DNA of 64,000 nt, taken from assembly GCF_030246885.1 (NCBI RefSeq), contig NZ_CP126739.1:1860001-1924000 (forward strand), written 5' to 3'. Under the pieces are notes generated by a model. That model did no database searches. It was not told the DNA's origin and saw only the letters and a program-made list of their open reading frames with translations. The DNA comes from Microbacterium sp. zg-B185. Its GTDB lineage: Bacteria > Actinomycetota > Actinomycetes > Actinomycetales > Microbacteriaceae. The position numbers and the translations under genes were made by a program. Shown piece by piece: positions 1-7,528 of the stretch. Position 1 is the stretch's first letter. Every line of letters begins with the position of its first letter.

Positions 1-72
1 CGACACCCCCAGGGAGAGCGACGCGCGCAGAAGCTCGATGGACCCGAAGCCCTCGGTGCGGATGGTGTTCAT
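1..72 (-). CDS. N-terminal end of an unidentified gene cut by the left window edge
   Basis: An open frame starts with ATG at 72 and runs leftward without a stop to base 1 (24 codons, beginning MNTIRTEGFGSIELLRASLS). AAGG lies about 6 nt before the ATG, a plausible ribosome binding site. Too little is visible to name a family. It is divergent from the DUF1990 remnant that follows on the plus strand. Confidence 0.4.
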   Translation of the reverse strand, partial: MNTIRTEGFGSIELLRASLSLGVS

Positions 73-140
73 GACGACCTTCGTTCTGAACCTCTATTCG
101 GGCGAGACCGTCTTTGGACGACCTCGCGAAAGCACACTGA

Positions 141-314
141 ACTGCATCCGGGGAAGCCGCGTGTGCTCCTAACGCAAAGAGTGCGCGTCTGCACTTGGTG
201 ATACACCGCTCCACGCTCAGCGAAGACAGTCTCCGCTGGCGGTTGCTCTATCCCGCACTCTTGATCGCGCGGGCTGTCGCGCGCCGCAGATACCTCCGGG
301 CGCTCCGCGGCTGA
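141..314 (+). pseudogene. C-terminal remnant of a DUF1990-family gene
   Basis: The plus-strand frame ending with TGA at 312-314 encodes a C-terminus ending ARAVARRRYLRALRG. This matches the C-terminus of the intact SRPBCC-DUF1990 protein at 8532-9473 (LRIAQIIARRRYLRALRPP), and the preceding residues (SLRWRLLYPALL) match its WRSLYPLL segment. The frame is closed by TGA at 138-140 and has no convincing start, so only about the last 40 codons survive. The nine-residue identity RRRYLRALR makes common ancestry likely. It is a relic, not an expressed gene. Confidence 0.6.
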
Positions 315-382
315 CCGCACGTTGACTGATCACGCCACGCGATCTGCTTCATACGGTGACAGGATGACGGGGGAGAGGCATC

Positions 383-466
383 GTGACGCACACAGAACCC
401 ATCACTTCGGTATCCGATCGGCGCCAGTCGGCAATCCGTTCCGAAGCACGCCTCGGGCGACGATGA
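383..466 (+). CDS. 27-codon leader ORF overlapping the next start
   Basis: GTG at 383 is preceded by a strong ribosome binding site (GGGGGAG, about 7 nt upstream) and opens 27 codons ending in TGA at 464-466. That stop overlaps the ATG at 463 of the downstream membrane protein (ATGA). It may be a translational-coupling leader. It may instead be the displaced N-terminus of the downstream protein after a frameshift, because the membrane protein has no good ribosome binding site of its own. The peptide is hydrophilic and charged, as a cytoplasmic N-terminus would be. Confidence 0.35.
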   Translation: MTHTEPITSVSDRRQSAIRSEARLGRR

Positions 467-693
467 AGGCCGGGTTGGCGGCCGGCGTGATCCTGTTGAG
501 CGTACTGGTCGTCGGCGCTGGCGCCGCTGCGATGTACAACCACGCCGTCATCGTGGACGAGACAGGTGTCGGCGGATGGAACCCCGAATCGTGGCTGCTG
601 CTGCTCGCGGGTGCAGCAGTAGCCCTGATCGGTACGGTTCAGCTCGCACACTCTGCTGGGGCAAGCTCTTCAAGCGGAAGGCAACCCGGGTAG
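463..693 (+). CDS. Small two-helix membrane protein, unknown function
   Basis: A 76-residue protein with two hydrophobic segments: one near residues 3-24 (AGLAAGVILLSVLVVGAG) and one near 43-60 (WLLLLAGAAVALIGTVQL). They are separated by a short polar loop, and the tail is serine-rich. The ATG at 463 is used here because both helices follow it and because it overlaps the stop of the 27-codon ORF that carries the only good ribosome binding site nearby. The frame stays open to 322, so a longer N-terminus is possible. No family is recognised. Confidence 0.45.
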   Translation: MKAGLAAGVILLSVLVVGAGAAAMYNHAVIVDETGVGGWNPESWLLLLAGAAVALIGTVQLAHSAGASSSSGRQPG

Positions 694-720
694 AGCCATT
701 GACGCTCGCAAGTCGGTCCC

Positions 721-1134
721 TCAGCGCACGCTAGATTCATCATCGCCACCGGCCGGCCCGGCGGGGTCTGCGATCAGCCGCCGGATTCCGCCCCGGGCCA
801 GCAGCAGCGCCACGATCAGCGCGCTCACCTGGAAGAACCCGCCGAGGTGCACAGCGCCCCCGAACAGAAAGTCGATGAGCTCAAGAACAATGAGCTTGCT
901 TCCCGGGAGAACCAGGAGAAGGACAGCCACGTTGAGGATGCGGATCGATCGGCGTTGCGCTCCACGGATCCGAGACACGATCCGCTTCTTGACCCACAGA
1001 ACGAGCTCGAGAACTACCTTCAGCACGACGGAGGTGAGTAGAGCGACAAGGAACGATTCGGAGATCACCTGCGGGAACAGCTGTATGAACAGTCCCAGCA
1101 CTACGAGATACGCCAAGACGTCCACGAGGTCCAT
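721..1134 (-). CDS. Hypothetical integral membrane protein
   Basis: A 137-residue protein from ATG at 1134. The frame is open further upstream, but that extension is low-complexity and lacks membrane character. Hydrophobic stretches lie near residues 3-20 (VDVLAYLVVLGLFIQLF), 25-45, 68-90 (LNVAVLLLVLPG) and 97-115, with a basic cytoplasmic loop (KKRIVSRIRGAQRR) between. The C-terminus is acidic and polar. Three or four membrane segments are likely. No ribosome binding site is obvious and no family is recognised. The neighbours give no functional clue. Confidence 0.55.
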   Translation of the reverse strand: MDLVDVLAYLVVLGLFIQLFPQVISESFLVALLTSVVLKVVLELVLWVKKRIVSRIRGAQRRSIRILNVAVLLLVLPGSKLIVLELIDFLFGGAVHLGGFFQVSALIVALLLARGGIRRLIADPAGPAGGDDESSVR

Positions 1135-1295
1135 CGGGCGTATCCGCACGCCTGGAGTGTACCCAGGCGCCAGTTCCGCTGTGCGCACGCCGGTGGCTGA
1201 ACGCAACCAGGACGGAAGGCCTCGCGCCGAATTCGCGTCGCCTGCCACGCCGGGGGTAACGGTGCTCGTCGTCGTGGGCCCTATGGTCAGGTGGT

Positions 1296-1313
1296 CTGCT
1301 GCTGCTGCTGCTG
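1296..1313. repeat. (CTG)6 triplet tract
   Basis: Six uninterrupted CTG triplets lie between gadC and the membrane-protein gene. They are followed on the plus strand by GGGGCC/GGCCCC inverted arms at about 1314-1328 with a 2-nt centre, which could form a weak hairpin downstream of gadC. No functional claim is made. Confidence 0.4.
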
Positions 1314-1389
1314 TGGGGCCGAGGCCCCGCACTGCTCCCGCCGTTCCTGGCTTATCGGACAGACCCGCGGTTGCCCGTCGGCCGGAGCA

Positions 1390-2922
1390 TCACGGCGGGG
1401 AGGGCGCACGAGGGCTACGTGCGGCGCTGGCCTCGTCCTCATCGTGGGTGGCGTGCAGCGCCTTGTCGGCGGGCGCTCGGCGGTCCCAACTCGGTCGTCG
1501 CATCGCGTAGAAGATCAGCGGCGGCGCGCCCAGCCCGATGATCACCAGCCCCACGATCCACGGGTACACCGCGGGCGAGAACGCCGTGAATCCGGTGGGC
1601 GGGATGAAGGCGAGGATGAATGCCGCGAGGCACCCGACGAATCCGACGCCGGCCACGAGGTTCATCGCAGGTACCCGGTAGGTGCGCTTGACGTTCGGCT
1701 CCTTGCGACGCAGGACGATCGCGGCGGCGAACATGAGCATGTACATGATGAGGTAGATCGCCGCGGCCATGTCGACGAGGGCGACGAACGCTGCGCTCAC
1801 GTTGGGCACCACGATGAAGATCGCCGCAAGGATCGTCACGATCGTCCCCTGCAGCATGAGGATTCCGGACTGGACGCCCGCCTTGTTGCGCTTCTGCAGG
1901 GCCGGCGGCAGCAGCCCCGTCTCGGCGGCAGCGAGCAGGCCCTTGGAGGGACCTGCGATCCACGTGATGACGGAGGCGAGGGCGCCCGCTGCGATCAGCG
2001 CGGACACCACCGCGGTTCCCCATCCGAGATCCCACTTGTCGAAGTAGGCCTGGAAGGCGAGCATGATGCCGTTGGTGAGCCCCAGCTCCTTTTCCGGGAC
2101 GGCGATCGAGATCGCGATCGTCGGCAGGATGAACACGACGAGGATGAGGATGGACGCCAGCAGAACCGACCGCGGGTACCCCTTGCCGGGGTCCTTCATC
2201 TGGTTGACGTGCACGGCGTTCACCTCCATGCCCGCGTACGCGAGCACGTTGGAGACGATCAGCACGATGGACGCGATGCCGGTGAACGGTGGGATGATCG
2301 CCGAGGCATCCAGCGGGACCTCGCTCTTCTGCCCGGTGCCGAGCCAGATGAAGCCGAAGATGATGAGCAGCACGGCCGGGAGAAGCGTGCCGAGGATGCC
2401 TCCCCACGATCCGAGTTTGGCGAAGAGGTTGCCGCCGCGCAGGGTGATGAGCGTCGATCCCCAGTACAGCACCAGGATCACGATCGCGGTGAACAACCCG
2501 GAGTTCGCCAGCGACGGGTCCACGAACACGAATGCCAGGGCCGCGGCGATGAAGGCGATCTGCGTGGGATACCAGACCACGTTCTGGATCCATTGGAGCC
2601 AGACCGCCGTGAAGCCCCAGCGGTTACCGAACGCTTCCCGTACCCAGACGTATACCCCACCTTTCCACCCGGTGGCGAGCTCGGCGGCAACGAGTGCGGT
2701 GGGGATGAGGAACAGGACGGCGGGGATGATGTACAGCGTCACGCTGCCCAGGCCGTACACAGCCATAGCGGGAAGGGAGCGCAGACTCGCCACCACCACC
2801 AGCGTCAGCAATGCCAGCTGGCCGACCCCGAGGTAGTTCGTGACCAGCTTGCTGGATGTGAGCGGATGATTTGACGCGGCCTGGGCCGCGGCATCCGGTG
2901 TCGGCTTTGATGTGCTGGACAC
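1390..2922 (-). CDS. gadC: Glutamate:GABA antiporter-type amino acid permease
   Basis: A 510-residue APC-superfamily transporter with about 12 hydrophobic segments across residues 25-480, a polar N-terminus and a charged cytoplasmic tail. Its start (GTG at 2922) lies 9 nt after the gadB stop, with GAGG in the gap, so the two genes form one transcript. GadC-type exchangers import glutamate and export the GABA made by GadB, which consumes a proton per cycle. The assignment as glutamate:GABA exchanger rests on the pairing with gadB. By sequence alone it is an amino acid permease. The C-terminal tail does not obviously match the pH-gating plug of E. coli GadC. Confidence 0.85.
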   Translation of the reverse strand: MSSTSKPTPDAAAQAASNHPLTSSKLVTNYLGVGQLALLTLVVVASLRSLPAMAVYGLGSVTLYIIPAVLFLIPTALVAAELATGWKGGVYVWVREAFGNRWGFTAVWLQWIQNVVWYPTQIAFIAAALAFVFVDPSLANSGLFTAIVILVLYWGSTLITLRGGNLFAKLGSWGGILGTLLPAVLLIIFGFIWLGTGQKSEVPLDASAIIPPFTGIASIVLIVSNVLAYAGMEVNAVHVNQMKDPGKGYPRSVLLASILILVVFILPTIAISIAVPEKELGLTNGIMLAFQAYFDKWDLGWGTAVVSALIAAGALASVITWIAGPSKGLLAAAETGLLPPALQKRNKAGVQSGILMLQGTIVTILAAIFIVVPNVSAAFVALVDMAAAIYLIMYMLMFAAAIVLRRKEPNVKRTYRVPAMNLVAGVGFVGCLAAFILAFIPPTGFTAFSPAVYPWIVGLVIIGLGAPPLIFYAMRRPSWDRRAPADKALHATHDEDEASAARSPRAPSPP

Positions 2923-2931
2923 GTCGTTGCC

Positions 2932-4308
2932 TCAGTGGTGGAAGGCCGGGTGCTGACCCTCGACGGGCATGGCCGACTCGAGCGCGTCGAGGTACGCGGT
3001 CTCGGTCTCGATGCTCTCGAGCAGTTCGGCGGCCAGGTCCATGCTGAGGCCGTTGCGGACCACGATGCGCTGCACCGTCAGGTCGCTCAAGTCGTCGGGC
3101 ATGGGATAGGCAGGCACGAGCCAGCCCTTCATCCGCAGCCGATCCTGCAGATGGTAGAGATTCCAATTCGTGGTGTGCCCGTCCTTCAGGTACCACGCGA
3201 AGACGGGGATGTCGCTGCCGTCGTTCCACAGCTCGAACGCACCGATCTTGGCGATGCCTTCTGCGAGGTATTTCGCGACGTCCTGCGAGGCCTGCTGCAC
3301 GGCGCGGTAACCCTCGAAGCCGAGGCGGAGGAACATGTAGTACTGCAGCAGCACCTGCGCACCCGGGCGGGAGAAGTTCAGGGCGAACGTCGGCATCTGC
3401 CCGCCGAGGTAGCTCACCTGGAACACGAGGTCCTCGGGCAGCCACTGCGTGTGGCGCCACACGACCCAGCCGAGTCCGGGGTACACCAATCCGTACTTGT
3501 GACCGGACGTGCTGATGGAGTGCACCCGCTCGAGACGGAAGTCCCACATCAGGTCCGGCTGCAGGAACGGGGCGATCATCGCGCCGGACGCGCCGTCCAC
3601 GTGGATCGGGATGTCGAGGCCGGTCTTGGCCTGGATCTCATCGAGCGCCTTGGCGATCTCGGCGACCGGTTCGTACATGCCGGTGTAGGTGACTCCCATG
3701 ATCGCCACGACGCCGATCGTGTTCTCGTCGACGTACTTCTCCAGGTCGTACCCGTCGAGGGTCTTGTGCTCGAGGCTGATCGGCACGAAGCGGGGTTCGA
3801 CGTCGAAGTAGTTGCAGAACTTCTCCCAGCACACCTGCACCGCGGACGACATCACGAGGTTCGGCTTGGAGGTGTCTTTGCCGGCGACGCGGCGGGACTG
3901 CTGCCAGCGCCGCTTGAAGGCCAGTCCGCCCAGCATGCAGGCTTCCGACGAGCCGATCGTGGACGTGCCGATGCTCTGGGACGCGTCCGGCGCGTTCCAC
4001 AGGTTCGCCAGCATGTGCCAGCAGTTGTCCTCGATCGCCGCGGTCTGCGGGTACTCGTCCTTGTCGATCATGTTCTTGTCGAAGGATGCCTCGTACACCT
4101 GTTTGGCGTCATCGTCCATCCACGTGCCGACGAAGGTGGCGAGGTTGAGCCGGGAGTTGCCGTCGAGCATCGTCTCGTCATCGACGATCTGCTTGGCCGT
4201 GGACGGCAAGGACTCCTGCTGTGGGATGACGTGGCGTGCAGCGACCGTCGCCTCTCCTGGGCGGGCAAACTGCGGAGTCAAGCCACCGTCAGTCTGAGGT
4301 GCGTTCAT
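2932..4308 (-). CDS. gadB: Glutamate decarboxylase (PLP-dependent)
   Basis: A 458-residue group II PLP decarboxylase, close to the 466 residues of E. coli GadB. It converts L-glutamate to GABA and CO2 in the cytoplasm. Diagnostic motifs are IHVDGASG (cofactor-binding Asp) and STSGHKYGL, where the Lys forms the PLP Schiff base. The protein ends in His-His; a C-terminal His gates the active site at neutral pH in the E. coli enzyme, so similar pH control is possible. The start is ATG at 4308, because GGGAGAG lies 6-7 nt upstream; the open frame extends further without coding character. It is co-transcribed with gadC. Role: acid resistance or GABA metabolism. Confidence 0.93.
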   Translation of the reverse strand: MNAPQTDGGLTPQFARPGEATVAARHVIPQQESLPSTAKQIVDDETMLDGNSRLNLATFVGTWMDDDAKQVYEASFDKNMIDKDEYPQTAAIEDNCWHMLANLWNAPDASQSIGTSTIGSSEACMLGGLAFKRRWQQSRRVAGKDTSKPNLVMSSAVQVCWEKFCNYFDVEPRFVPISLEHKTLDGYDLEKYVDENTIGVVAIMGVTYTGMYEPVAEIAKALDEIQAKTGLDIPIHVDGASGAMIAPFLQPDLMWDFRLERVHSISTSGHKYGLVYPGLGWVVWRHTQWLPEDLVFQVSYLGGQMPTFALNFSRPGAQVLLQYYMFLRLGFEGYRAVQQASQDVAKYLAEGIAKIGAFELWNDGSDIPVFAWYLKDGHTTNWNLYHLQDRLRMKGWLVPAYPMPDDLSDLTVQRIVVRNGLSMDLAAELLESIETETAYLDALESAMPVEGQHPAFHH

Positions 4309-4493
4309 CGTTCTCTCCCGTTCGTCCCGTGAATTGCCTGAGTGGGTCACCGAGGAGAATGAGGCGGCGCGAGTTTCACTCCGCCTCGCCCTCAGCCCGA
4401 CCGTAAACCTGCGCATGTGCTTGCAGCAGAGGCATAAGGCCCACGGTGAAACGGCCTGCAGTCGCTGCCGCGGCGCGGGTCGCAGCCGTGGCG

Positions 4494-4517
4494 GAGAGCT
4501 CCAAAGGAGGCACTCTC
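4494..4517 (+). other. Nested hairpin with glycine-riboswitch-like core bases
   Basis: GAGAG (4494-4498) pairs with CTCTC (4513-4517) around an inner CTCC-AAA-GGAG stem. CTCTCAG followed by GCAATACGGAC resembles the conserved 3' core of glycine riboswitch aptamers on the plus strand, but the CCGAAGG segment is absent and no plus-strand glycine gene follows. It sits between the lipoprotein stop and the gadB leader, so it may equally be a weak terminator or a chance structure. Confidence 0.2.
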
Positions 4518-4538
4518 AGCCCGCAATACGGACGGAAC

Positions 4539-4964
4539 TCAGCCCTCGGTCACGAGGGTTGACCATGCGATGTCGATCACGCAAAGGCCGTCGTCGGTCT
4601 CTCTGTAGAACACGTCACCGGGGAAGGTGGAGCCGGGTGTCAGACCCTCGGGCAGGCCCTCGAGGTTGATGTTCCACTGAGGGTCCAGCGGCACCTGCTC
4701 GTCCCAATGGTCTGCGAAGAAGCGCTCGGGCTCGCCCGCCGACAGGCCGAGCCAATCGGTCGGTTCTCCGAGCTCCGCTGCCGAGTCCGCACAGATGAGA
4801 TCAGTCGGATTGCGGTCGGCCATGGCGTCGACGATTTCCTCAGTTATCTGGATGACGCGGGCGCCGTCCCACCCCCAGATCACCGAATCGATAGAACAGC
4901 CGGTCAGCGCGGCCGGCAACACGAGGACGATAAGCGTCAACGCTGCGCCACGAAGAGTACCCAC
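4539..4964 (-). CDS. Putative lipoprotein, unknown function
   Basis: A 141-residue protein with a lipoprotein signal: a short basic N-terminus, a hydrophobic core (AALTLIVLVLPAAL) and the lipobox LTGC, with the acylated Cys near residue 22. The mature part is acidic with three further Cys. GTG at 4964 is chosen over the adjacent GTG at 4967 because TAGATT lies exactly 6 nt before it, as in the leaderless genes elsewhere in this window. Expected location: outer face of the membrane. It is upstream of gadB in the same orientation, with 230 nt between. No domain family is recognised. Confidence 0.65.
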   Translation of the reverse strand: MGTLRGAALTLIVLVLPAALTGCSIDSVIWGWDGARVIQITEEIVDAMADRNPTDLICADSAAELGEPTDWLGLSAGEPERFFADHWDEQVPLDPQWNINLEGLPEGLTPGSTFPGDVFYRETDDGLCVIDIAWSTLVTEG

Positions 4965-5212
4965 CACGCGAATCTAGTGGGAGGCGGACCACAGGCGGTC
5001 GACCAACGTCCGCATGACGGTGGCGAGGCAGCGGGCGGCAAGCCGGTAGACACGAAACCAGCCTCTGGACATCGAAGGCGTCGATTCGCGTTGGCGCGGC
5101 TCGGAGCGTCGCGGGTGCGCCGGTATTGCTTGCGTGGATCGGATGCCGCGACCACACTTCATCCATGGTTGACCCTGAGAGCACCGCGCGAGATGGCTAG
5201 GCCCTTCGCATC

Positions 5213-5425
5213 GTGATGATGGTCGGTGGCCTGATCGTGCTTGTGGTGTCTCTGATCGCGATCGCTGGCTTGACGACCGCACCGGGGTCAAATGGGTCGT
5301 CTGCCCATTCTCATCCCCAGCTTCCCGAGCAGCTGCGGGTCGCGTTGACCTGGGATCAGGGACCCGAGATGCGGGACTGGGAGAAAGTCCGCATCGACAG
5401 CGGGATCGAGATCCTTCTTCTGTGA
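5213..5425 (+). CDS. Small single-pass membrane or secreted protein
   Basis: A 70-residue ORF beginning GTG-ATG-ATG, with one hydrophobic segment (residues 4-20, VGGLIVLVVSLIAIAGL) followed by a polar region rich in Pro and Trp. It could be a single-pass anchor or a signal peptide. No clear ribosome binding site precedes the start, and any of the first three codons could be used. No family is recognised. It stands alone, between a 250-nt gap and the 44-residue membrane protein on the other strand. Confidence 0.35.
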   Translation: MMMVGGLIVLVVSLIAIAGLTTAPGSNGSSAHSHPQLPEQLRVALTWDQGPEMRDWEKVRIDSGIEILLL

Positions 5426-5528
5426 CCCGAAGTCGCCGTGGCAACGTGGCATCAACGAAAACACTCCTCGAAATCGCGGACGGAGCAGCGTGAACGAGCA
5501 CGAGCACCGTGGCGGAGAGGGAAATCGC

Positions 5529-5663
5529 TCAGATGCCCTGCGTCGGGTTCTCGCGTCTACGCGAATACATGCGGACGAGGAACACGACGAGAACGACCGT
5601 TCCCACGATGAAGGCCGCCACGCCGAGGCACGCGAGCAACAACAGCGCGATCAGGCTCCACAT
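5529..5663 (-). CDS. 44-residue single-pass membrane microprotein
   Basis: ATG at 5663 to TGA at 5529-5531 encodes 44 residues: MWSLIALLLLACLGVAAFIV begins a helix of about 30 residues, which continues with mostly Val, Leu and Phe and ends in the basic tail RMYSRRRENPTQGI. The positive-inside rule puts the C-terminus in the cytoplasm. TACGGT lies 6 nt upstream of the ATG, matching the leaderless promoter pattern of this genome, and GGTGGGA is also adjacent. Both support real expression. The function is unknown. Confidence 0.5.
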   Translation of the reverse strand: MWSLIALLLLACLGVAAFIVGTVVLVVFLVRMYSRRRENPTQGI

Positions 5664-6246
5664 GATCCCACCGTACGCCCGCACGAACCGACCCACCCTA
5701 CGACCATGCGGACGTCACTGCCCTGACAGGGGGTCGGTCGAGCGCGGCGGAGCCGATGTCGGCGGCAACTCATAGGCGTGGCTCATGGAGGCAATCTGCG
5801 GCCAGACCGGTGCGGTCGTCGGCTCGATGTATGAGCAGAATCGGTTCTACGATCAGTCGGGCTGGATGGCTCTATGGAGACGACGGTGACACGTTTCGCC
5901 CGATCCACCCTCTTGACGGCACGCATCGCGCTTCCTCCAGCCTCCGGTCTCTTTCGTGACTTGCGCGGCACGGTCGTCGCATTTGGAGCCGGCGCTTCAG
6001 GCGGACCTCCGAACCCCCCGTCCGCGACCTCCGCATCCGCCGCGGCACCCTATTCCTCCCAAGGCCGCTCGGCGGCCGCACAAACCACGCGCCGCGAGCT
6101 CACCGAACTGGTCGCCAATGACGTTCTCAGAACTCATGGTTCGGTAGTGGCCTCATCGCACGGGCCACGCGAAGGCCGGTCGTCTGCGCGCGGTGAACGA
6201 TGGGTTCGCGGATTCCCGCGAGTGGATCCGGGGGAGGGGGGCCAGG
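5664..6246. other. Intergenic stretch without a supportable gene
   Basis: About 580 nt. Frames here are GC-biased and rich in Arg, Pro and Ala on both strands, as expected of non-coding high-GC DNA. One 34-codon frame (ATG 5785 to TGA 5887-5889) contains MYEQNRFYDQSGWMALWRRR, which has a less random composition, but no ribosome binding site or family supports it. No RNA gene or repeat was seen. Confidence 0.5.
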
Positions 6247-6882
6247 TTAGGCCGTTGCCGCGCTCTGCGTGCGCAGCGTCACGCGCACGTATGGGAGATG
6301 CTCGCGCGCGATCACGACGGTGACAACGACGTCATTTCGGACGTGGGCGCCGATTGCATAGACGAAGGGGTCCGTGTCGATCTCGAAGGCCGGAACGTCT
6401 TTGCCGTCGATATCAAGCGTGACCGCGGTGTTGACAGAAGACGGTCCCACTTGCCATGGCCCGTTCTCGGTCGGCCCGGGCGCGAGCCCGAGTTCCTTGC
6501 GGAACTGATTCATGAGGATGTAGTTCGTGTGGTCGACGAGTTGCTGGGCCAGGGTGGTGTGCTCCGAAACGTCGCTGTTCCAGCTCGTTCGCACCGCTTC
6601 CCACAATTGGGGATAGCGCATCATCTCGACGTACTCGATCAGCCACGATGGCCGCGGCCACGGTGGGACATCGTCAACGGCTTCCTGCTCGACCGGGTCA
6701 AGGTCTTTGAGATTGACGGGATCGGCGCGGTCGTCGGGATTGCGCCAGAGCGTGTACGAGAGACTCACCGCGAGGTGAGATTGCCCCTCGAAACCCGTAA
6801 TCTCAGTGATTGCCGGGGCGTTCGTGTCTTCAATCGTCGGTTGTGCGGAAAGTTCCACAAGTGGGAATGGCAGATCGGACAA
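6247..6882 (-). CDS. Hypothetical protein, probably 5'-truncated or with a rare start
   Basis: A 211-residue frame with protein-like composition (segments such as YVEMMRYPQLWEAVRTSWNS and LVDHTNYILMNQFRKELGL). No signal peptide or membrane segment is seen and no family is recognised. The first usable start is TTG at 6882, without a good ribosome binding site. The same frame stays open upstream to about 7035 with coding-like sequence (NTRLIQFAGVLPEDAPDP) but no ATG, GTG or TTG. The true 5' end may therefore have been lost or frameshifted, and the gene could be inactive. Confidence 0.5.
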   Translation of the reverse strand: MSDLPFPLVELSAQPTIEDTNAPAITEITGFEGQSHLAVSLSYTLWRNPDDRADPVNLKDLDPVEQEAVDDVPPWPRPSWLIEYVEMMRYPQLWEAVRTSWNSDVSEHTTLAQQLVDHTNYILMNQFRKELGLAPGPTENGPWQVGPSSVNTAVTLDIDGKDVPAFEIDTDPFVYAIGAHVRNDVVVTVVIAREHLPYVRVTLRTQSAATA

Positions 6883-7034
6883 CCGCCCGCCCGCAGCACG
6901 GCGCGGGTCAGGGGCATCTTCAGGAAGTACTCCGGCGAACTGTATGAGTCGAGTGTTCCGGATCGAACCCGGTAGCGCAATCAGAAACCCGTAAGACGGT
7001 CGTGACGGCCGTCGCAGGCCGCCGGCCGGGGCGG

Positions 7035-7346
7035 TCAGCGTTCCGCGCCCGCGATCTCGATCGTGTCTGGGAGGTCGTCGCCGCTGTCGGCAGCGACGCG
7101 CCTGAAATCATCGCCCTCCCTCAGGTATGCCCCTGCGACCGTACCCGTGATGAAGAAGTGAGCGGCTTCCTCCCCGGAGAGCATGCTGGGCGTCAGGTAC
7201 AGCAGGTACTCCTGACCCGGCTGCAGGACCGAGGGGTCGACGCCGTCCTGCCTGACCTGGATCACGTCTCCTACCGCTACCTGCGCAGACGCCGCGTCGA
7301 GGTTCTCGCCGAGGCCTGGGCCCGCCGGCGTGTTCGTGACTTCCAC
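7035..7346 (-). CDS. C-terminal part of a probable secreted protein
   Basis: A 103-residue frame from GTG at 7346, with segments VGDVIQVRQDG, LQPGQEYLLYLTP and FFITGTVAGAYLREGD. These look like the beta-rich C-terminal half of exported actinobacterial proteins of unknown function. An in-frame TGA lies about 18 nt upstream of the GTG, and no signal peptide or ribosome binding site is present. The N-terminal half seems to be missing. Its 5' end overlaps the short plus-strand frame at 7336 by 11 nt, which suggests a rearrangement joint near 7340. Confidence 0.45.
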   Translation of the reverse strand: MEVTNTPAGPGLGENLDAASAQVAVGDVIQVRQDGVDPSVLQPGQEYLLYLTPSMLSGEEAAHFFITGTVAGAYLREGDDFRRVAADSGDDLPDTIEIAGAER

Positions 7347-7506
7347 CGTTGAGACCCGTCACCTGATCGATCACGGGCGGATCAGCGACGCGGACGTAGA
7401 TGTGATCTGGGTCCGTTGGTTCGGCGAACCTTTGAGCACGATCGACGGGAACGGCTTCGCCCGATTCGTGGCTGACCTGAACGCTTTGGTCGGGTCAGCG
7501 GCGTAG
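7336..7506 (+). CDS. Short ORF or C-terminal gene fragment
   Basis: GTG at 7336 (or 7330) to TAG at 7504-7506 encodes 56 residues of soluble-protein character, including RISDADVDVIWVRWFGEPLS and ARFVADLNALVG. Composition favours real coding, but no ribosome binding site is present and the frame begins in the antisense of a neighbour's start. It is probably the C-terminus of a gene whose 5' part is gone. No family is recognised. Confidence 0.3.
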   Translation: MTSTVETRHLIDHGRISDADVDVIWVRWFGEPLSTIDGNGFARFVADLNALVGSAA

Positions 7507-7528
7507 GAGGGTGGGCACCCGGCACGAA

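Noticed and set aside
1291..4332. Long plus-strand frames over gadC and gadB (527 and 465 codons)
   Set aside because: Composition is rich in Arg, His, Asp and Glu without domains, typical of antisense frames in high-GC genes. The gad genes on the other strand are clear.
5785..5889. 34-codon ORF ending FYDQSGWMALWRRR
   Set aside because: No ribosome binding site, no leaderless promoter hexamer at the right spacing and no family.
5874..6323. 149-codon plus-strand frame
   Set aside because: Low-complexity Ser/Ala/Arg/Pro composition, no ribosome binding site, and overlap with the better-supported minus-strand gene at 6247-6882.
6950..6990. GGGTTCGATCC resembling a tRNA T-loop
   Set aside because: The flanking bases do not form a 5-bp T-stem, and no acceptor or anticodon arm is present.
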